In this document: piece after piece, positions 53,242 to 62,171 of the stretch
Position numbering within the stretch: the stretch's first letter is position 1
How the letters are laid out: every line of letters begins with the position of its first letter
Source of the DNA: Myroides indicus
GTDB lineage: Bacteria > Bacteroidota > Bacteroidia > Flavobacteriales > Flavobacteriaceae
NCBI RefSeq assembly: GCF_004364575.1
Contig: NZ_SOAG01000004.1
Coordinates: 91,476 to 155,475, forward strand
Direction: 5' to 3'
Length of the DNA: 64,000 bases
Translations under genes and position numbers: made by a program
The notes under the pieces: model-generated
The model's database searches: none
What the model saw: only the letters and a program-made list of their open reading frames with translations
Told to the model about the DNA's origin: nothing

Positions 53242-55006
53242 TCAAAAGATAAATCCTTTCAAGCACGAATATTTCCTTGGCTATATCAATCAGGTGTTAC
53301 CACAATTTGTGAAAGTACACTTCCCGTCTTCTGTGCTATTAAATGGATTCACTCATTTTGGTAAAGAATTTAACGGTGGTTTGGTGGGTAATTTTGTTGT
53401 AATCGAAGGCGATAAATATGGTTTTTTAGGTAGAATTACAGAATTATCATTACCTGAATCAGAACGCCTTTCTTTGAATGAGAAAGCATTTCAAACCAGT
53501 GATTTTCATCCCACAGGAAAGATTGAAATTCTTTTGTCCTTTGATTTATACAACCCTTTTGATGTTAAAAAAGGATTGACAGCCTATCCCAATATTGGAG
53601 CAAAAGTATTTGTAAGTTCAGGAGAGTTGGTGCAACAATATATGTCAAGATTTGGTGTGAGAAGTGGCGAAGTTGTAAATACTACTGAAATAGGAAGTTT
53701 AGTGTCAAGTCCTGATACGAAAGTTAAAATAAATCTACAATCTATTTTTGGTCGTCATTGTGCGATTGTGGGAACTACTGGAGGTGGGAAAAGCTATACG
53801 GTAAGTAAATTGGTAGAATCATTAATAGCGACAGGAAACAAAGCTATCTTGATTGATGCTACTGGGGAATATAGTGGTAATTATGAGAGTGTTGAAAGTA
53901 TTGATATTGGTGACGGAAAACACGTTTTTCATTACTCGCAATTGACAGTTGATGATTTGTTTTATTTGTTTAGACCTTCTTCAAAAGTTCAAGTGCCAAA
54001 ACTAATGGAGGCTATTCGTTCTTTAAAAATAGTCGCTTTAAATAATGGACAAGATTTAAGTAAGGAAATTGAAGTGGATGGAGTTAAGGAAACTGTTTTT
54101 ACTAAAATAGAAAATGGATTATTAAAAAAAGCTGGTTCAGATAAAAGACCTTTTGAAGAGTTTTACTTTCGAAAAAATTCTGAAATAGAAAACAATTCAT
54201 CTAATTTTGATATTGAAAAGCTAACATTTCAAATCACCCAAGAATCTATTTGGGATACAGCATCAGAATGGATAAGTGGTAAAAAAATAATAATAAATGA
54301 AAGATGGGGAGAGAGGAATGATGGAGATGTTTCTAATTGTATAAGCCTTATAGCACGAATTAATAATATCATTTCAAATTCAATTTATCAAAACATATTT
54401 GGATTTAAAAAGAAATTTAATGAGGATGATATTACAAGTGTTTTAGGAAAATTCATTAACGGAGATGGTAAATTATTGCGTTTGAATTTCGAAAATATTC
54501 CCTTTGATTTTCAAATTCGTGAAATTTTAGCAAATTCTATTGGGAAGTTTTTATTAAATAAAGCCCGAAATGGTGATTTTAATTCTAAAAATAAGCCTAC
54601 TAATACACCAATAGTGGTTTTTATTGATGAAGCCCACCAGTTTCTAAATAAGTCTATTAAGGATGAATATTTTGACAGTAAACCTTTAGACGCTTTCGAT
54701 TCTATAGCCAAAGAATGTAGAAAGCACGGTTTGTTTCTTTGTATAGCAACTCAAATGCCAAGAGACATTCCACAAGGCACACTCAGTCAGATGGGTACAT
54801 TTATATCACATCGACTAATTAATCATTATGATAAAGAAGCTGTAAGTAACGCTTGTAGTACAGCTAATAAAAATACATTGGATTTTTTACCCATTCTAGG
54901 AGAAGGAGAAGCTATTTTAACAGGCGTTGATTTTCCAATGCCAATCATAATGAAATTTGATGAACCTAATATAAAACCAGATTCGAGTACACCTAAGTTA
55001 GGTTGA
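53234..55006 (+). CDS. HerA/DUF87-type ATPase of a SIR2-HerA defence pair
   Basis: A 590-residue hexameric-type ATPase. An N-terminal beta-barrel (HAS-like) is followed by Walker A GTTGGGKS at 180-187, Walker B IDEAHQF at 464-470, and the sensor-like LFLCIATQMPRDIP. HerA proteins translocate or remodel DNA; in SIR2-HerA systems the ATPase controls the NADase partner. It overlaps the SIR2 gene by 8 bp and ends the left-hand operon of element 2, which is followed by two large inverted repeats. Confidence 0.9.
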   Translation: MTNQKINPFKHEYFLGYINQVLPQFVKVHFPSSVLLNGFTHFGKEFNGGLVGNFVVIEGDKYGFLGRITELSLPESERLSLNEKAFQTSDFHPTGKIEILLSFDLYNPFDVKKGLTAYPNIGAKVFVSSGELVQQYMSRFGVRSGEVVNTTEIGSLVSSPDTKVKINLQSIFGRHCAIVGTTGGGKSYTVSKLVESLIATGNKAILIDATGEYSGNYESVESIDIGDGKHVFHYSQLTVDDLFYLFRPSSKVQVPKLMEAIRSLKIVALNNGQDLSKEIEVDGVKETVFTKIENGLLKKAGSDKRPFEEFYFRKNSEIENNSSNFDIEKLTFQITQESIWDTASEWISGKKIIINERWGERNDGDVSNCISLIARINNIISNSIYQNIFGFKKKFNEDDITSVLGKFINGDGKLLRLNFENIPFDFQIREILANSIGKFLLNKARNGDFNSKNKPTNTPIVVFIDEAHQFLNKSIKDEYFDSKPLDAFDSIAKECRKHGLFLCIATQMPRDIPQGTLSQMGTFISHRLINHYDKEAVSNACSTANKNTLDFLPILGEGEAILTGVDFPMPIIMKFDEPNIKPDSSTPKLG

Positions 55007-55020
55007 GAAGTATATTACAA

Positions 55021-55058
55021 CATTCATATTAAGATGATATATCATCTTAATATGAATG
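55021..55058. repeat. Perfect 38-bp palindrome after the HerA gene
   Basis: The left arm 55021-55039 is the exact reverse complement of the right arm 55040-55058, with no spacer. It lies 14 bp after the HerA stop. No T run follows, so a plain intrinsic terminator is less likely than a cruciform or binding site. Confidence 0.9.
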
Positions 55059-55129
55059 CTTACTTAAAAATACCAGTCCAGTATTGATGGGTATCATCTT
55101 GCGTTCTAAATATTTGCGACACAATCCAA

Positions 55130-55190
55130 CAAAGTTATTCCGTAAAATTTTGAGCCCTCACAGCTCTAAAAATTTTACGGAATAACTTTG
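55130..55190. repeat. 22-bp perfect inverted repeat with nested stem
   Basis: Arm 55130-55151 pairs perfectly with 55169-55190. An inner GAGC (55152-55155) pairs with GCTC (55163-55166). It sits between the convergent HerA and coiled-coil genes and could be a bidirectional terminator or a small mobile hairpin. Confidence 0.88.
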
Positions 55191-55208
55191 ATAAACATTT
55201 TAGAATTT

Positions 55209-55697
55209 TTATTGTTTTTGATTCCAATCTTGGAAAGTCTTAGAAATCTTAGGGTTTTCGATAAAAAACTGATTTACATTTGCTAGTTGATTTATTAATT
55301 GCTTCTTTTCATTTGTTAACCGCTCGTATTGGGATTTATCAATAGTATTCTTAATAGCTATATACATAGAAAACCCTGTTGTTAAAAGTAGGAAAATGTT
55401 CAGTACTATCAAGTACAACAACTTTTTAGAGCTAACAGCCTTATGAAGTTTTAAAAGCTTCTCATTATTTTTTGTTATCTCTCGATGAAATTGCTCGAAG
55501 TCATTCTGTAATCGTTGCCTTTGTTCTTTTTCTATCTTTTGTAGCTCAGCAACATTTACTGTTATTTTGATATTGCTTAATTCCTTGATTGTATCTAAAT
55601 GAGTTTTTTCGCTTTGTTTTATTGTTTGCTCTAATTGTATGACTTGCTGAAGTAATAATTCAGTCATATCTGTTAGCTTAGGTTGATTCTTTGCCAT
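55209..55697 (-). CDS. Coiled-coil membrane protein of the mobilisation operon
   Basis: A 162-residue protein with long heptad-rich helices (about 10-90 and 117-150) around a single transmembrane segment at about 94-114 (LLYLIVLNIFLLLTTGFSMY). It follows the relaxase gene with 3 bp between them. A membrane-bound accessory mobilisation protein is the likely role, by position. No family motif is recognised. Confidence 0.75.
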   Translation of the reverse strand: MAKNQPKLTDMTELLLQQVIQLEQTIKQSEKTHLDTIKELSNIKITVNVAELQKIEKEQRQRLQNDFEQFHREITKNNEKLLKLHKAVSSKKLLYLIVLNIFLLLTTGFSMYIAIKNTIDKSQYERLTNEKKQLINQLANVNQFFIENPKISKTFQDWNQKQ

Positions 55698-55700
55698 AAT

Positions 55701-56615
55701 TTATCTTTTTAATGTTCTTCGTTTGCGTTTTTTCTGTTCATTATCTTCATCGTTACCGCTAATTTGAAAAACAGATAGCATACTAAATAAAACATACACA
55801 TCTGTTTTCCAATTCTGCATTTGTGGTTCGGATGATTCTTGATTGGTAAATAGTTTTTGTACTTTATCCTTAGGTTCTGCACTTGTTGTATTTTTAAATA
55901 AATCATTAAGCTTCATATTTCGGTCAATTTCACTTGCTTTTAGGTTTGTACCTGTTGGTAAATGAATAAAGCGATACCCTTGAATATTCCCCTGTTTATT
56001 AATCGTAGGTTTAACTTCAATCTGTTTTTCTAGCATTAAGCGAATGTACTCTTGTAAATCTTTTGGTTTCTGTCTTAAAACTTCTCTGTGAGCTGTTTTA
56101 ATAGCGTTTTTAGCAATTAAATTAGTATTGCTGGTTATTTGCTTCTTGTTCTCATTTTCTTGCCTTATAGAAGTCCATCCGTATTTAAGTGCTATTTCGT
56201 GAGCTACTCTTTGAGCTTCAAAACCTATGTAATTATCTTTTAAAGCCTTTCCGTTTTCATCTATTCGATTAGCAATGATGTGAATGTGCTTGTGCTCTTT
56301 TTCTGTATGAACAAAAGCGATGAATTGAGCTTTGGTAGGATCGATTTGTAAACCAAGTAAAAACTCAACTGCTAATACTCGTAAATCTCTATCGCTCATC
56401 TTTTGACTATCTGCAATAGTTGGAGATATAACAGCTGATATGGTATTGTTTTTACATCTGTTGTTTTGATTTTGTAATATCTGCATTGTTTGAAACATAT
56501 CTTTCGGAGTTTCCCCCGAAAGATTATTGCGGATAAGTTCATATCCTTTTTTAACATCAATTACATAATTGAATAATGCTGTACCACCAACACAAGATTT
56601 TGCTTTAGCTATCAT
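55701..56615 (-). CDS. mobB: MobB-type relaxase (mobilisation nuclease)
   Basis: A 304-residue relaxase/mobilisation nuclease-domain protein. The N-terminus MIAKAKSCVGGTALFNYV and the metal-binding triad in EHKHIHIIANRID (HxHxH, near residue 112) are diagnostic. It nicks oriT and pilots the strand in transfer. The order relaxosome protein, relaxase, coiled-coil protein runs on the minus strand with 2-3 bp gaps. The candidate oriT lies directly upstream of this operon. Confidence 0.93.
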   Translation of the reverse strand: MIAKAKSCVGGTALFNYVIDVKKGYELIRNNLSGETPKDMFQTMQILQNQNNRCKNNTISAVISPTIADSQKMSDRDLRVLAVEFLLGLQIDPTKAQFIAFVHTEKEHKHIHIIANRIDENGKALKDNYIGFEAQRVAHEIALKYGWTSIRQENENKKQITSNTNLIAKNAIKTAHREVLRQKPKDLQEYIRLMLEKQIEVKPTINKQGNIQGYRFIHLPTGTNLKASEIDRNMKLNDLFKNTTSAEPKDKVQKLFTNQESSEPQMQNWKTDVYVLFSMLSVFQISGNDEDNEQKKRKRRTLKR

Positions 56616-56617
56616 AG

Positions 56618-56929
56618 TTACAGTAATTTTTGTAAGTGAGTACGAATTAGATTAGCTGTTTCAATGGAGTGTTCTTTAACTCCTGTTGTATCGCCAAGCT
56701 TAAATAGGTTGCTTATTCGCCTAAAATTATCAGCGTATTTGTTGAGCAGTTTGTAAACCTCTACTTCGTCTGGAGTTAATTTATACGCTAAAGAATAGTC
56801 GAGTGCGGTGTTTCGGATGTATTCTGAAACGCTACATCCCACTTTTTCTGCTTTGTTTTTTATGATTAGAGCTTCTGTATGGGTAACTCTAAATTCTATC
56901 TTCTTTGTTTTTTTCATCGTCTTACCCAT
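56618..56929 (-). CDS. MobC-like relaxosome protein (ribbon-helix-helix)
   Basis: A 103-residue protein, or 99 if it starts at the second ATG at 56917. The N-terminal KKIEFRVTHTEALIIKNKAE and then GCSVSEYIRNTAL are the ribbon-helix-helix pattern of plasmid mobilisation relaxosome proteins. It binds near oriT and assists the relaxase encoded 2 bp downstream. The start codon lies at the edge of the conserved structured segment. Confidence 0.88.
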   Translation of the reverse strand: MGKTMKKTKKIEFRVTHTEALIIKNKAEKVGCSVSEYIRNTALDYSLAYKLTPDEVEVYKLLNKYADNFRRISNLFKLGDTTGVKEHSIETANLIRTHLQKLL

Positions 56930-57032
56930 TTTGCGACCTTCGGGAGAAAAACGAGTGGTCTTTGGCTGTCAAATTTCCAATTTGTAAGGACAAAGACACA
57001 TCTCGATAATTCTCACGTCAAATCATTGTGGT
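56930..57032. repeat. Conserved structured segment, copy in element 2 (candidate oriT)
   Basis: It shares TTTTGCGACCTTCGGGAG and GGACAAAGACACATCTCG with 33998-34105. Paired parts CGAG/CTCG and GTCTTTG/CAAAGAC are conserved while loops differ. It lies between the primase stop and the relaxosome gene, the usual place of oriT. Confidence 0.65.
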
Positions 57033-57963
57033 TAATAGTTAGTAAATAATCATTCAAATCTTTGTAGTTCTCGTACTTTTTGCGTCCATCAAAAGCATTT
57101 TGATACTTCTGTACAACTTTTAGAGTTGCATTATCTCCAGCTTTATCATTGTCGAAACAACAAATAATTCTTTCATACTTTAATTCTTTGTACAAAGCAT
57201 TATTGATACTTTTATCCATTTGTACATTGATACATTTATACAATTCCCCATTTGTACATTTGTACAAATAATTATTTGGTGTTTTAATTATTGTATTATT
57301 CAGCATTGATACGGAATTAATAATCAAGTAATCATATTGTTTTTCAGTGTTGGGATAAAGGGTTAAAAAGCTGATATAATCACTCCAAGACTCAAACAAG
57401 ACAATATTTGTACTTTTATTTTCAAAGTAGGTCACTGCCTTTTTACCCAAACACATTTTTACATACTTGTTTCTAAGCTCGAAACCGCCTAACTCATTTT
57501 GAAACCCAACAGCGTAATAAGCTTTGTCGTTTAGTGTATAATGTACCTCTTTACAAAAAGTTTGAGCTATTTTAAGACTAAGATTACGTTCGTTGATATA
57601 TTGTATCAAGTTTGGGTGTGTTAGTGGCTTAATCGCTTGAATTGTATATGTTGGTTCTTGAGTAATGTTAGAACTCACAATAATAGGCTGATGAAAAGAG
57701 AAAGAATCGTTTTTGAGCAATTCTAAAGCTGATTTAATATCGCAATTATTGTACTTTATCACGAAATCAAGTGTTGTTCCACCAAATCCCTCTGCGTGGT
57801 CATAAAACACATTTTTAGCAATATTCACTTTAAATGATGCTGTTTTTTCAGTTCTAAAAGGACTGAGATACCACCAATCAATTCTCGTTGTTTTGGTTGG
57901 GGTACAACCTAACTTTTTAAGTAAGTCTGTTAGGCTAATTTGTTTAGCTAATTCACAATTCAT
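57013..57963 (-). CDS. DnaG-like primase with TOPRIM domain
   Basis: The preferred start is ATG 57963 (MNCELAKQISLTDLLKKLGC), giving 316 residues; a further ATG at 58008 is possible. The N-terminal region (WWYLSPFRTEKTASFKVNIA, then FYDHAEGFGGTTLDFV) matches the CHC2-type DNA-binding part, though the usual zinc ligands are not clear. The TOPRIM residues are Glu in VLFESWSDYI and the Asp pair in ICCFDNDKAGDNA. It makes primers for element replication, with the primase-helicase encoded upstream. Its last codons lie in the candidate oriT. Confidence 0.85.
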   Translation of the reverse strand: MNCELAKQISLTDLLKKLGCTPTKTTRIDWWYLSPFRTEKTASFKVNIAKNVFYDHAEGFGGTTLDFVIKYNNCDIKSALELLKNDSFSFHQPIIVSSNITQEPTYTIQAIKPLTHPNLIQYINERNLSLKIAQTFCKEVHYTLNDKAYYAVGFQNELGGFELRNKYVKMCLGKKAVTYFENKSTNIVLFESWSDYISFLTLYPNTEKQYDYLIINSVSMLNNTIIKTPNNYLYKCTNGELYKCINVQMDKSINNALYKELKYERIICCFDNDKAGDNATLKVVQKYQNAFDGRKKYENYKDLNDYLLTINHNDLT

Positions 57964-58001
57964 ACGTTTTGAAATAGTCGGGTTAAAAATTAGTTTTTTT
58001 T

Positions 58002-58202
58002 GATGCAATGATGCAGAAAGGTGTTAATTAATTGTAGTTCAATAAAATACTCTGCATCACTCTTGCATCACTGCATCAAACTCATTTTGTTTCTTGCATC
58101 ACTCTTGCATCAAACTTGACGTGTTTTTAGTTTGATGCAGACTTTGATGCAGTATAACTTACTATTAAACAATAGTTTAATCTATTCTTGCATCATTGCA
58201 TC
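58002..58202. repeat. Iteron-like cluster of 11 TGCATC/GATGCA words (candidate origin)
   Basis: TGCATC starts at 58053, 58064, 58072, 58095, 58106, 58189 and 58197. Its complement GATGCA starts at 58002, 58010, 58134 and 58146. Many are inside TTGCATCA. Such density between a primase and a helicase gene suggests a replication origin recognised by an element-encoded protein. The ends overlap the coding parts of both neighbours. Confidence 0.75.
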
Positions 58203-59417
58203 AAATATTTTATAGAATAAATCTTTTTTAATGATGTAGTAACGTCCTCTACGTTCTATTTTAACAAATTCTCCGTGAGATAAAAGCTCTATTCCTTGAT
58301 AAGATTTTGTGTTGTTTTGTGGTTCAAAATTCCATTTCTTTAAAATCTTTCTTATTTCACTAGCAGATATTATTAGTTTTGGGTTTGTCTTGCGTAATAA
58401 CAAGAGTAAATCATTGGGAGCTACGCAAATTTCATCCTCGGCAACCTTTTCAAAGCACAGGTTTAAAAGTTCTAAAAGTGAAATCTCTATTTTGTTTTTA
58501 CTAATTAGCTTTAAAAGGGAAGCTGTAAGTATCTGTTTAGGTGTAAACCACATTCGGGTTTGTTGCGTGGTGTAATAAGGTCGTAGAAGTAAGTATTTAA
58601 TGAAATAAGGAACTTCACTTGTTAGCTTCTTGATAAAGTGAACGTCTTCTGATTCAATAGGTTTAATCTTTCGAATCCAAAAACGTATTTCTTCTTCGTC
58701 TATTTGAATGAAATCATCCTCATTATTAGAGCAAAGAATAAACTTGGCAAAAAACTCTATTTCCTGTCTGTCTTTTCCCTTTGCTTCAACTTTGTCTTTG
58801 TCAGTAGTAGAAAGGTACTTTAAACGCTCTGTAATCTCTTTCTTATCAAAGAATACTTCATCTATGGCAACTAATAACATACTTGCCCAATCAGCGTTAA
58901 ATTGAGAACCAAAAGAATCTCCTTTGATATAAGTCATATTGAGCCCAAAAATATTTTTAAGCCATTTGATAAAAGAGCTTTTTCCTGTCGCACGTTCTTT
59001 ACTAACAAGGCACAATATTGGTAAGGTTTGCGTTGGCTTCTCATACAATAGCTTTAGATAGTCTAAACCATATTCGTATTGTTCACTTCCGAATATGTGC
59101 TTTACAAAGTGTAGTGAGTTTGGAATCAATTGTTCTAATTCATTTATGCTAAAGTTTTCTTCTATTGGTTTCATATTTAATTCATTATAGGTATTAAAAA
59201 AGTTTTCTACGATTGGTTGATAGTTAAGATGGTCTGGAATACAGCAAAAGCCATCTAATTTTAAGACGTTCTCTAAGTAGGACTTTCCGTGATCTGATAC
59301 AATCGTTTCACGAGTCCAACGCACCATTACTTTAACTTTATCACCTGATATCAAAGGTTTTTCGATGATTTTAAAGTAAGCAGTTCCTACTCGGATATAG
59401 GTTATATCTAAGCTCAT
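58182..59417 (-). CDS. Primase-helicase family protein (SF3/DUF5906-type ATPase)
   Basis: A 411-residue protein. Walker A is in CLVSKERATGKSSFIKWL (about 137-154) and the Walker B-like LLVAIDEVFF is near 182, with arginine-finger-like segments at FILCSNNEDDF. The family is annotated as primase-helicase or DUF5906 and unwinds the element origin. The C-terminal 130 residues include a winged-helix-like region (LLSHGEFVKIERRGRYYIIK). It precedes the primase on the same strand across the iteron cluster. Confidence 0.87.
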   Translation of the reverse strand: MSLDITYIRVGTAYFKIIEKPLISGDKVKVMVRWTRETIVSDHGKSYLENVLKLDGFCCIPDHLNYQPIVENFFNTYNELNMKPIEENFSINELEQLIPNSLHFVKHIFGSEQYEYGLDYLKLLYEKPTQTLPILCLVSKERATGKSSFIKWLKNIFGLNMTYIKGDSFGSQFNADWASMLLVAIDEVFFDKKEITERLKYLSTTDKDKVEAKGKDRQEIEFFAKFILCSNNEDDFIQIDEEEIRFWIRKIKPIESEDVHFIKKLTSEVPYFIKYLLLRPYYTTQQTRMWFTPKQILTASLLKLISKNKIEISLLELLNLCFEKVAEDEICVAPNDLLLLLRKTNPKLIISASEIRKILKKWNFEPQNNTKSYQGIELLSHGEFVKIERRGRYYIIKKDLFYKIFDAMMQE

Positions 59418-59513
59418 ATTTACTTGTGTTTTAATAATCCTTATCTTTGTACGATAAGAGTTGAGTTATACTTTAATTGGATATTAAGGGGCGATTTGCA
59501 CAAGTTGTCCCTT

Positions 59514-59813
59514 TTATTTTTTAGCGAATAGTTCTAATGCCAAGTCAGCATCGACTATAATTTTTCTACCTCTTTGGATAATCGCTTTTTTGATGTGACC
59601 TTCTTTCTTGATTTTATTAGCAGTGGTAATACTGCACCCAAGTAGGTCTGCTATACCACGTATTCCGTAAACATAACGCTTTGTAGTTGGTTGCGTTTCT
59701 TGTGGAGTATTAAGCTGTTGGAACTCCTTTATAGATACTGTTTGTAATAACTGTAATAGTTCTTCTCCTGTCATTTGCCAAACTGGCTTTTCTTTTAATT
59801 CACTTATATACAT
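59514..59813 (-). CDS. DUF3853-like helix-turn-helix protein
   Basis: The start at ATG 59813 (MYISELKEKPVWQMTGEELL) gives 99 residues; codons further upstream do not look coding. The N-terminal SELKxKPVWQMTGEE is typical of the Bacteroidota family I recall as DUF3853. The C-terminal half is an excisionase/MerR-like HTH (YGIRGIADLLGCSITTANKI, then RGRKIIVD). It probably regulates replication or excision genes, by position upstream of the primase-helicase. Confidence 0.82.
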   Translation of the reverse strand: MYISELKEKPVWQMTGEELLQLLQTVSIKEFQQLNTPQETQPTTKRYVYGIRGIADLLGCSITTANKIKKEGHIKKAIIQRGRKIIVDADLALELFAKK

Positions 59814-59919
59814 AGTTTTAGTTTTTAAATTATACGATTTTGTGATATTCGAACAATTCAAAACTACGATGTGTGTAAGGTGGAGAGGGGGTGGAAAAAC
59901 ACACTTTATTGCACAAAAA

Positions 59920-59948
59920 AACCACTTTAGTAAAATTCTAAAGTGGTT
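59920..59948 (-). terminator. Terminator of the 59989 gene (minus strand)
   Basis: A perfect 10-bp stem pairs 59920-59929 with 59939-59948 around GTAAAATTC. On the minus strand the hairpin runs into T6. Confidence 0.82.
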
Positions 59949-59988
59949 CAAAGGTGGATTTATAAATTTTAAAGGCTTTTATAGTACT

Positions 59989-60888
59989 TTATTGTTTAAA
60001 AGCTGAATCAATGAGATTGCGATACTCTTTTAATGTATCATTGGCACTGCTACCTGTTATGTGTTTATACTTAGAGTCATAAGTTGCTTTCTTAATCTTA
60101 AATTCTTTTAATATTTGAGCAAACCACTTTTTCTTTAAACTTTTGTTTTCTATGTTATTATGTAAGCAATGAATTACATAAAAGAAAGTGTATAGAAAAT
60201 CCTCTTTGATTTTTATTTTATTCACTGTATGTAAGATATTTATCTCTCTATAAAAATCATATTCTGATATATCTTCAATAAATTGATTGTTTACAATACT
60301 ATGTAGTTTACTAATAAGTCTCATTGAAAATATAGGCTTGTCATTAATAAAAAGATAATCATTGTCATACATTTCATAGTCCTTAAAATTTGATTTCACA
60401 TCTTTTAAAAGCCTTTTACTATGATTATATATCTCTTGGTGGTAGTCGTAGTTTAAAAAACCTATCTCTTTGTAAAAACTTGACTCAAAGTAGGTTTTAC
60501 GTTCAGGCAATTCCGTTTCTCTATACAATTCCATTGTTAAATCATTATCTGACAAACTATTTTTATTTCTTTCTCGGTATTTCTTTAACCGAAGTCCATC
60601 TCTATCAAGATTAGTGAAGAAATCAGAATTTTTTTCATACAACTTAATTATTGTCTCCAAATTTTCTCTAACAATAGATAAAATTTCTTTTCTTTCTTGT
60701 GTGTCTTTTGCAGAATCTATTCGGTCTTTAAAATCAAACATTAAGATATTAATCATATATTGTCTATAAATATCTTGGGAATCGAAATTAAACGAATTTC
60801 CTGATGTGTTTAATTCTTTTTCCCACATCACTATTGTGTTATCAGTCATAAATCTTGTCAATTCTAATTGGGCATCTACTGTATTCAT
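59989..60888 (-). CDS. Uncharacterised protein translationally coupled to integrase
   Basis: A 299-residue mostly helical protein, rich in Tyr, Phe, Lys and Glu (DFKDRIDSAKDTQERKEIL, then ERKTYFESSFYKEI). No signal, membrane segment or known domain is recognised. The start ATG overlaps the integrase stop (ATGA, 60885-60888), so it should be made with the integrase and may be an integration accessory. A terminator follows at 59920. Confidence 0.72.
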   Translation of the reverse strand: MNTVDAQLELTRFMTDNTIVMWEKELNTSGNSFNFDSQDIYRQYMINILMFDFKDRIDSAKDTQERKEILSIVRENLETIIKLYEKNSDFFTNLDRDGLRLKKYRERNKNSLSDNDLTMELYRETELPERKTYFESSFYKEIGFLNYDYHQEIYNHSKRLLKDVKSNFKDYEMYDNDYLFINDKPIFSMRLISKLHSIVNNQFIEDISEYDFYREINILHTVNKIKIKEDFLYTFFYVIHCLHNNIENKSLKKKWFAQILKEFKIKKATYDSKYKHITGSSANDTLKEYRNLIDSAFKQ

Positions 60889-62156
60889 ATCATATCAAAT
60901 TTAGTCATTGCATTCGCTTTAATCGTATCAGCTACATCAATATAAGGTTTTATTGATTTGTAGTCTGAATGTCCTGTCCATTTCATTACAACCTGTACAG
61001 GTATCCCTAATGATAAAGCAGTACAGATAAATGTTCTTCGCCCTACGTGAGTGCTTAAATGTTCGTATTTGGGTTTTACTTCATCTATTCTTTCATTGCC
61101 TACATAGTAGGTTTCTCTAATCGGTTCGTTAATCTCTGCTAACTCTCCAAGTTCTTTTATGTAGTCATTCATCTTTTGATTAGAAATAACAGGTAGAGCC
61201 TTTCCTTTTTCAAAAGGTACATCTTTGTACTTCTCTAATATTGCTCTACTGTGTTTGTTTAATTCAACTCTCAGCATATCATTTGTCTTTTTGGTAACAA
61301 ACTCAATAGCATCATTTTTAATGTCGTGTCTTGTTAGGCTAAAGGCATCTGAATAGCGAAGTCCTGTATAGCAACAGAAAAGCAATACATCACGTACACG
61401 TTCTAAGTACGACTTTGTGCCTAAATCCGTTGATTTAATCTGTTCGATTTCCTCTTGAGTTAAAAAGATTATCTTTTTAGATGTTTCCTTTAGTTTTGGT
61501 TTAAACTCTTCAAAATTGTAATCGATTGTATAATTGTTGTTTTTACACCACTTCAAAAACCACTTTACAAAACTAATTTGCTTTTCGATGGTGCTATTAC
61601 GCATCTGTTTTTCAATGCGTAAAAATGAAACGTAGTCTAATAAGGTCTTTTCATTAATATCAGTAAACTGAAAATTGCTTTTGAAAGAAAAAAGATGTGA
61701 ACGAACAGTATTAAACTTGGTGTAAGTAGCAGTTGTCCAATCATTGCGTTTACCACTACTTTTTACAAACTCGTCAAAAGCTGTAAAGAGATTCTTTTCT
61801 GTTGCTGATATGGTTTGTTTATCTGAGTAGCGTTTTATTTCATCTTTTAAGAGTTCAAAAGAAGGTACTTCGTTTTTCAATTCATACTCTTTAAAGATTC
61901 TATCAATCGTAGTAGATAGCTCCTGTATTGCTGTATTGATTTCGGAAGAGCTTTGTTTTAGCTTATTGGTACACCCATTGCGTACCTTTTCTTTTGCTTC
62001 ATCCCATTTAGAAGCATCAATGCGGTAGCCTGTAAAGAGTTCTACACGGCCACCATTATATACCACTCTTGCACGAATTGGAACGTTCTCTGTGATTAAT
62101 ACACCATCTTTCTTTCTCTTTTCAATAGCAATAGTTATCTTTCTTTTTATAGTCAT
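60885..62156 (-). CDS. Tyrosine recombinase (integrase) of element 2
   Basis: I place the start at ATG 62156 (MTIKRKITIAIEKRKKDG), giving 423 residues; an upstream start is less like the family. The catalytic residues are intact: Arg in YTGLRYSDAFSL, His/Arg in LSTHVGRRTFIC, His in MKWTGHSDYKS and Tyr in IKPYIDVAD. An N-terminal arm-binding and a SAM-like core-binding domain (about 90-210) precede it. It differs clearly from the integrases at 30106 and 62592, yet its element ends in the same tRNA att core. Confidence 0.93.
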   Translation of the reverse strand: MTIKRKITIAIEKRKKDGVLITENVPIRARVVYNGGRVELFTGYRIDASKWDEAKEKVRNGCTNKLKQSSSEINTAIQELSTTIDRIFKEYELKNEVPSFELLKDEIKRYSDKQTISATEKNLFTAFDEFVKSSGKRNDWTTATYTKFNTVRSHLFSFKSNFQFTDINEKTLLDYVSFLRIEKQMRNSTIEKQISFVKWFLKWCKNNNYTIDYNFEEFKPKLKETSKKIIFLTQEEIEQIKSTDLGTKSYLERVRDVLLFCCYTGLRYSDAFSLTRHDIKNDAIEFVTKKTNDMLRVELNKHSRAILEKYKDVPFEKGKALPVISNQKMNDYIKELGELAEINEPIRETYYVGNERIDEVKPKYEHLSTHVGRRTFICTALSLGIPVQVVMKWTGHSDYKSIKPYIDVADTIKANAMTKFDMI

Positions 62157-62171
62157 AGTTATTTGTAATAG

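Noticed and set aside
59814..59951. N-terminal extension of the DUF3853-like protein
   Set aside because: The extra 46 codons do not resemble the family start and lie in a terminator and promoter region.
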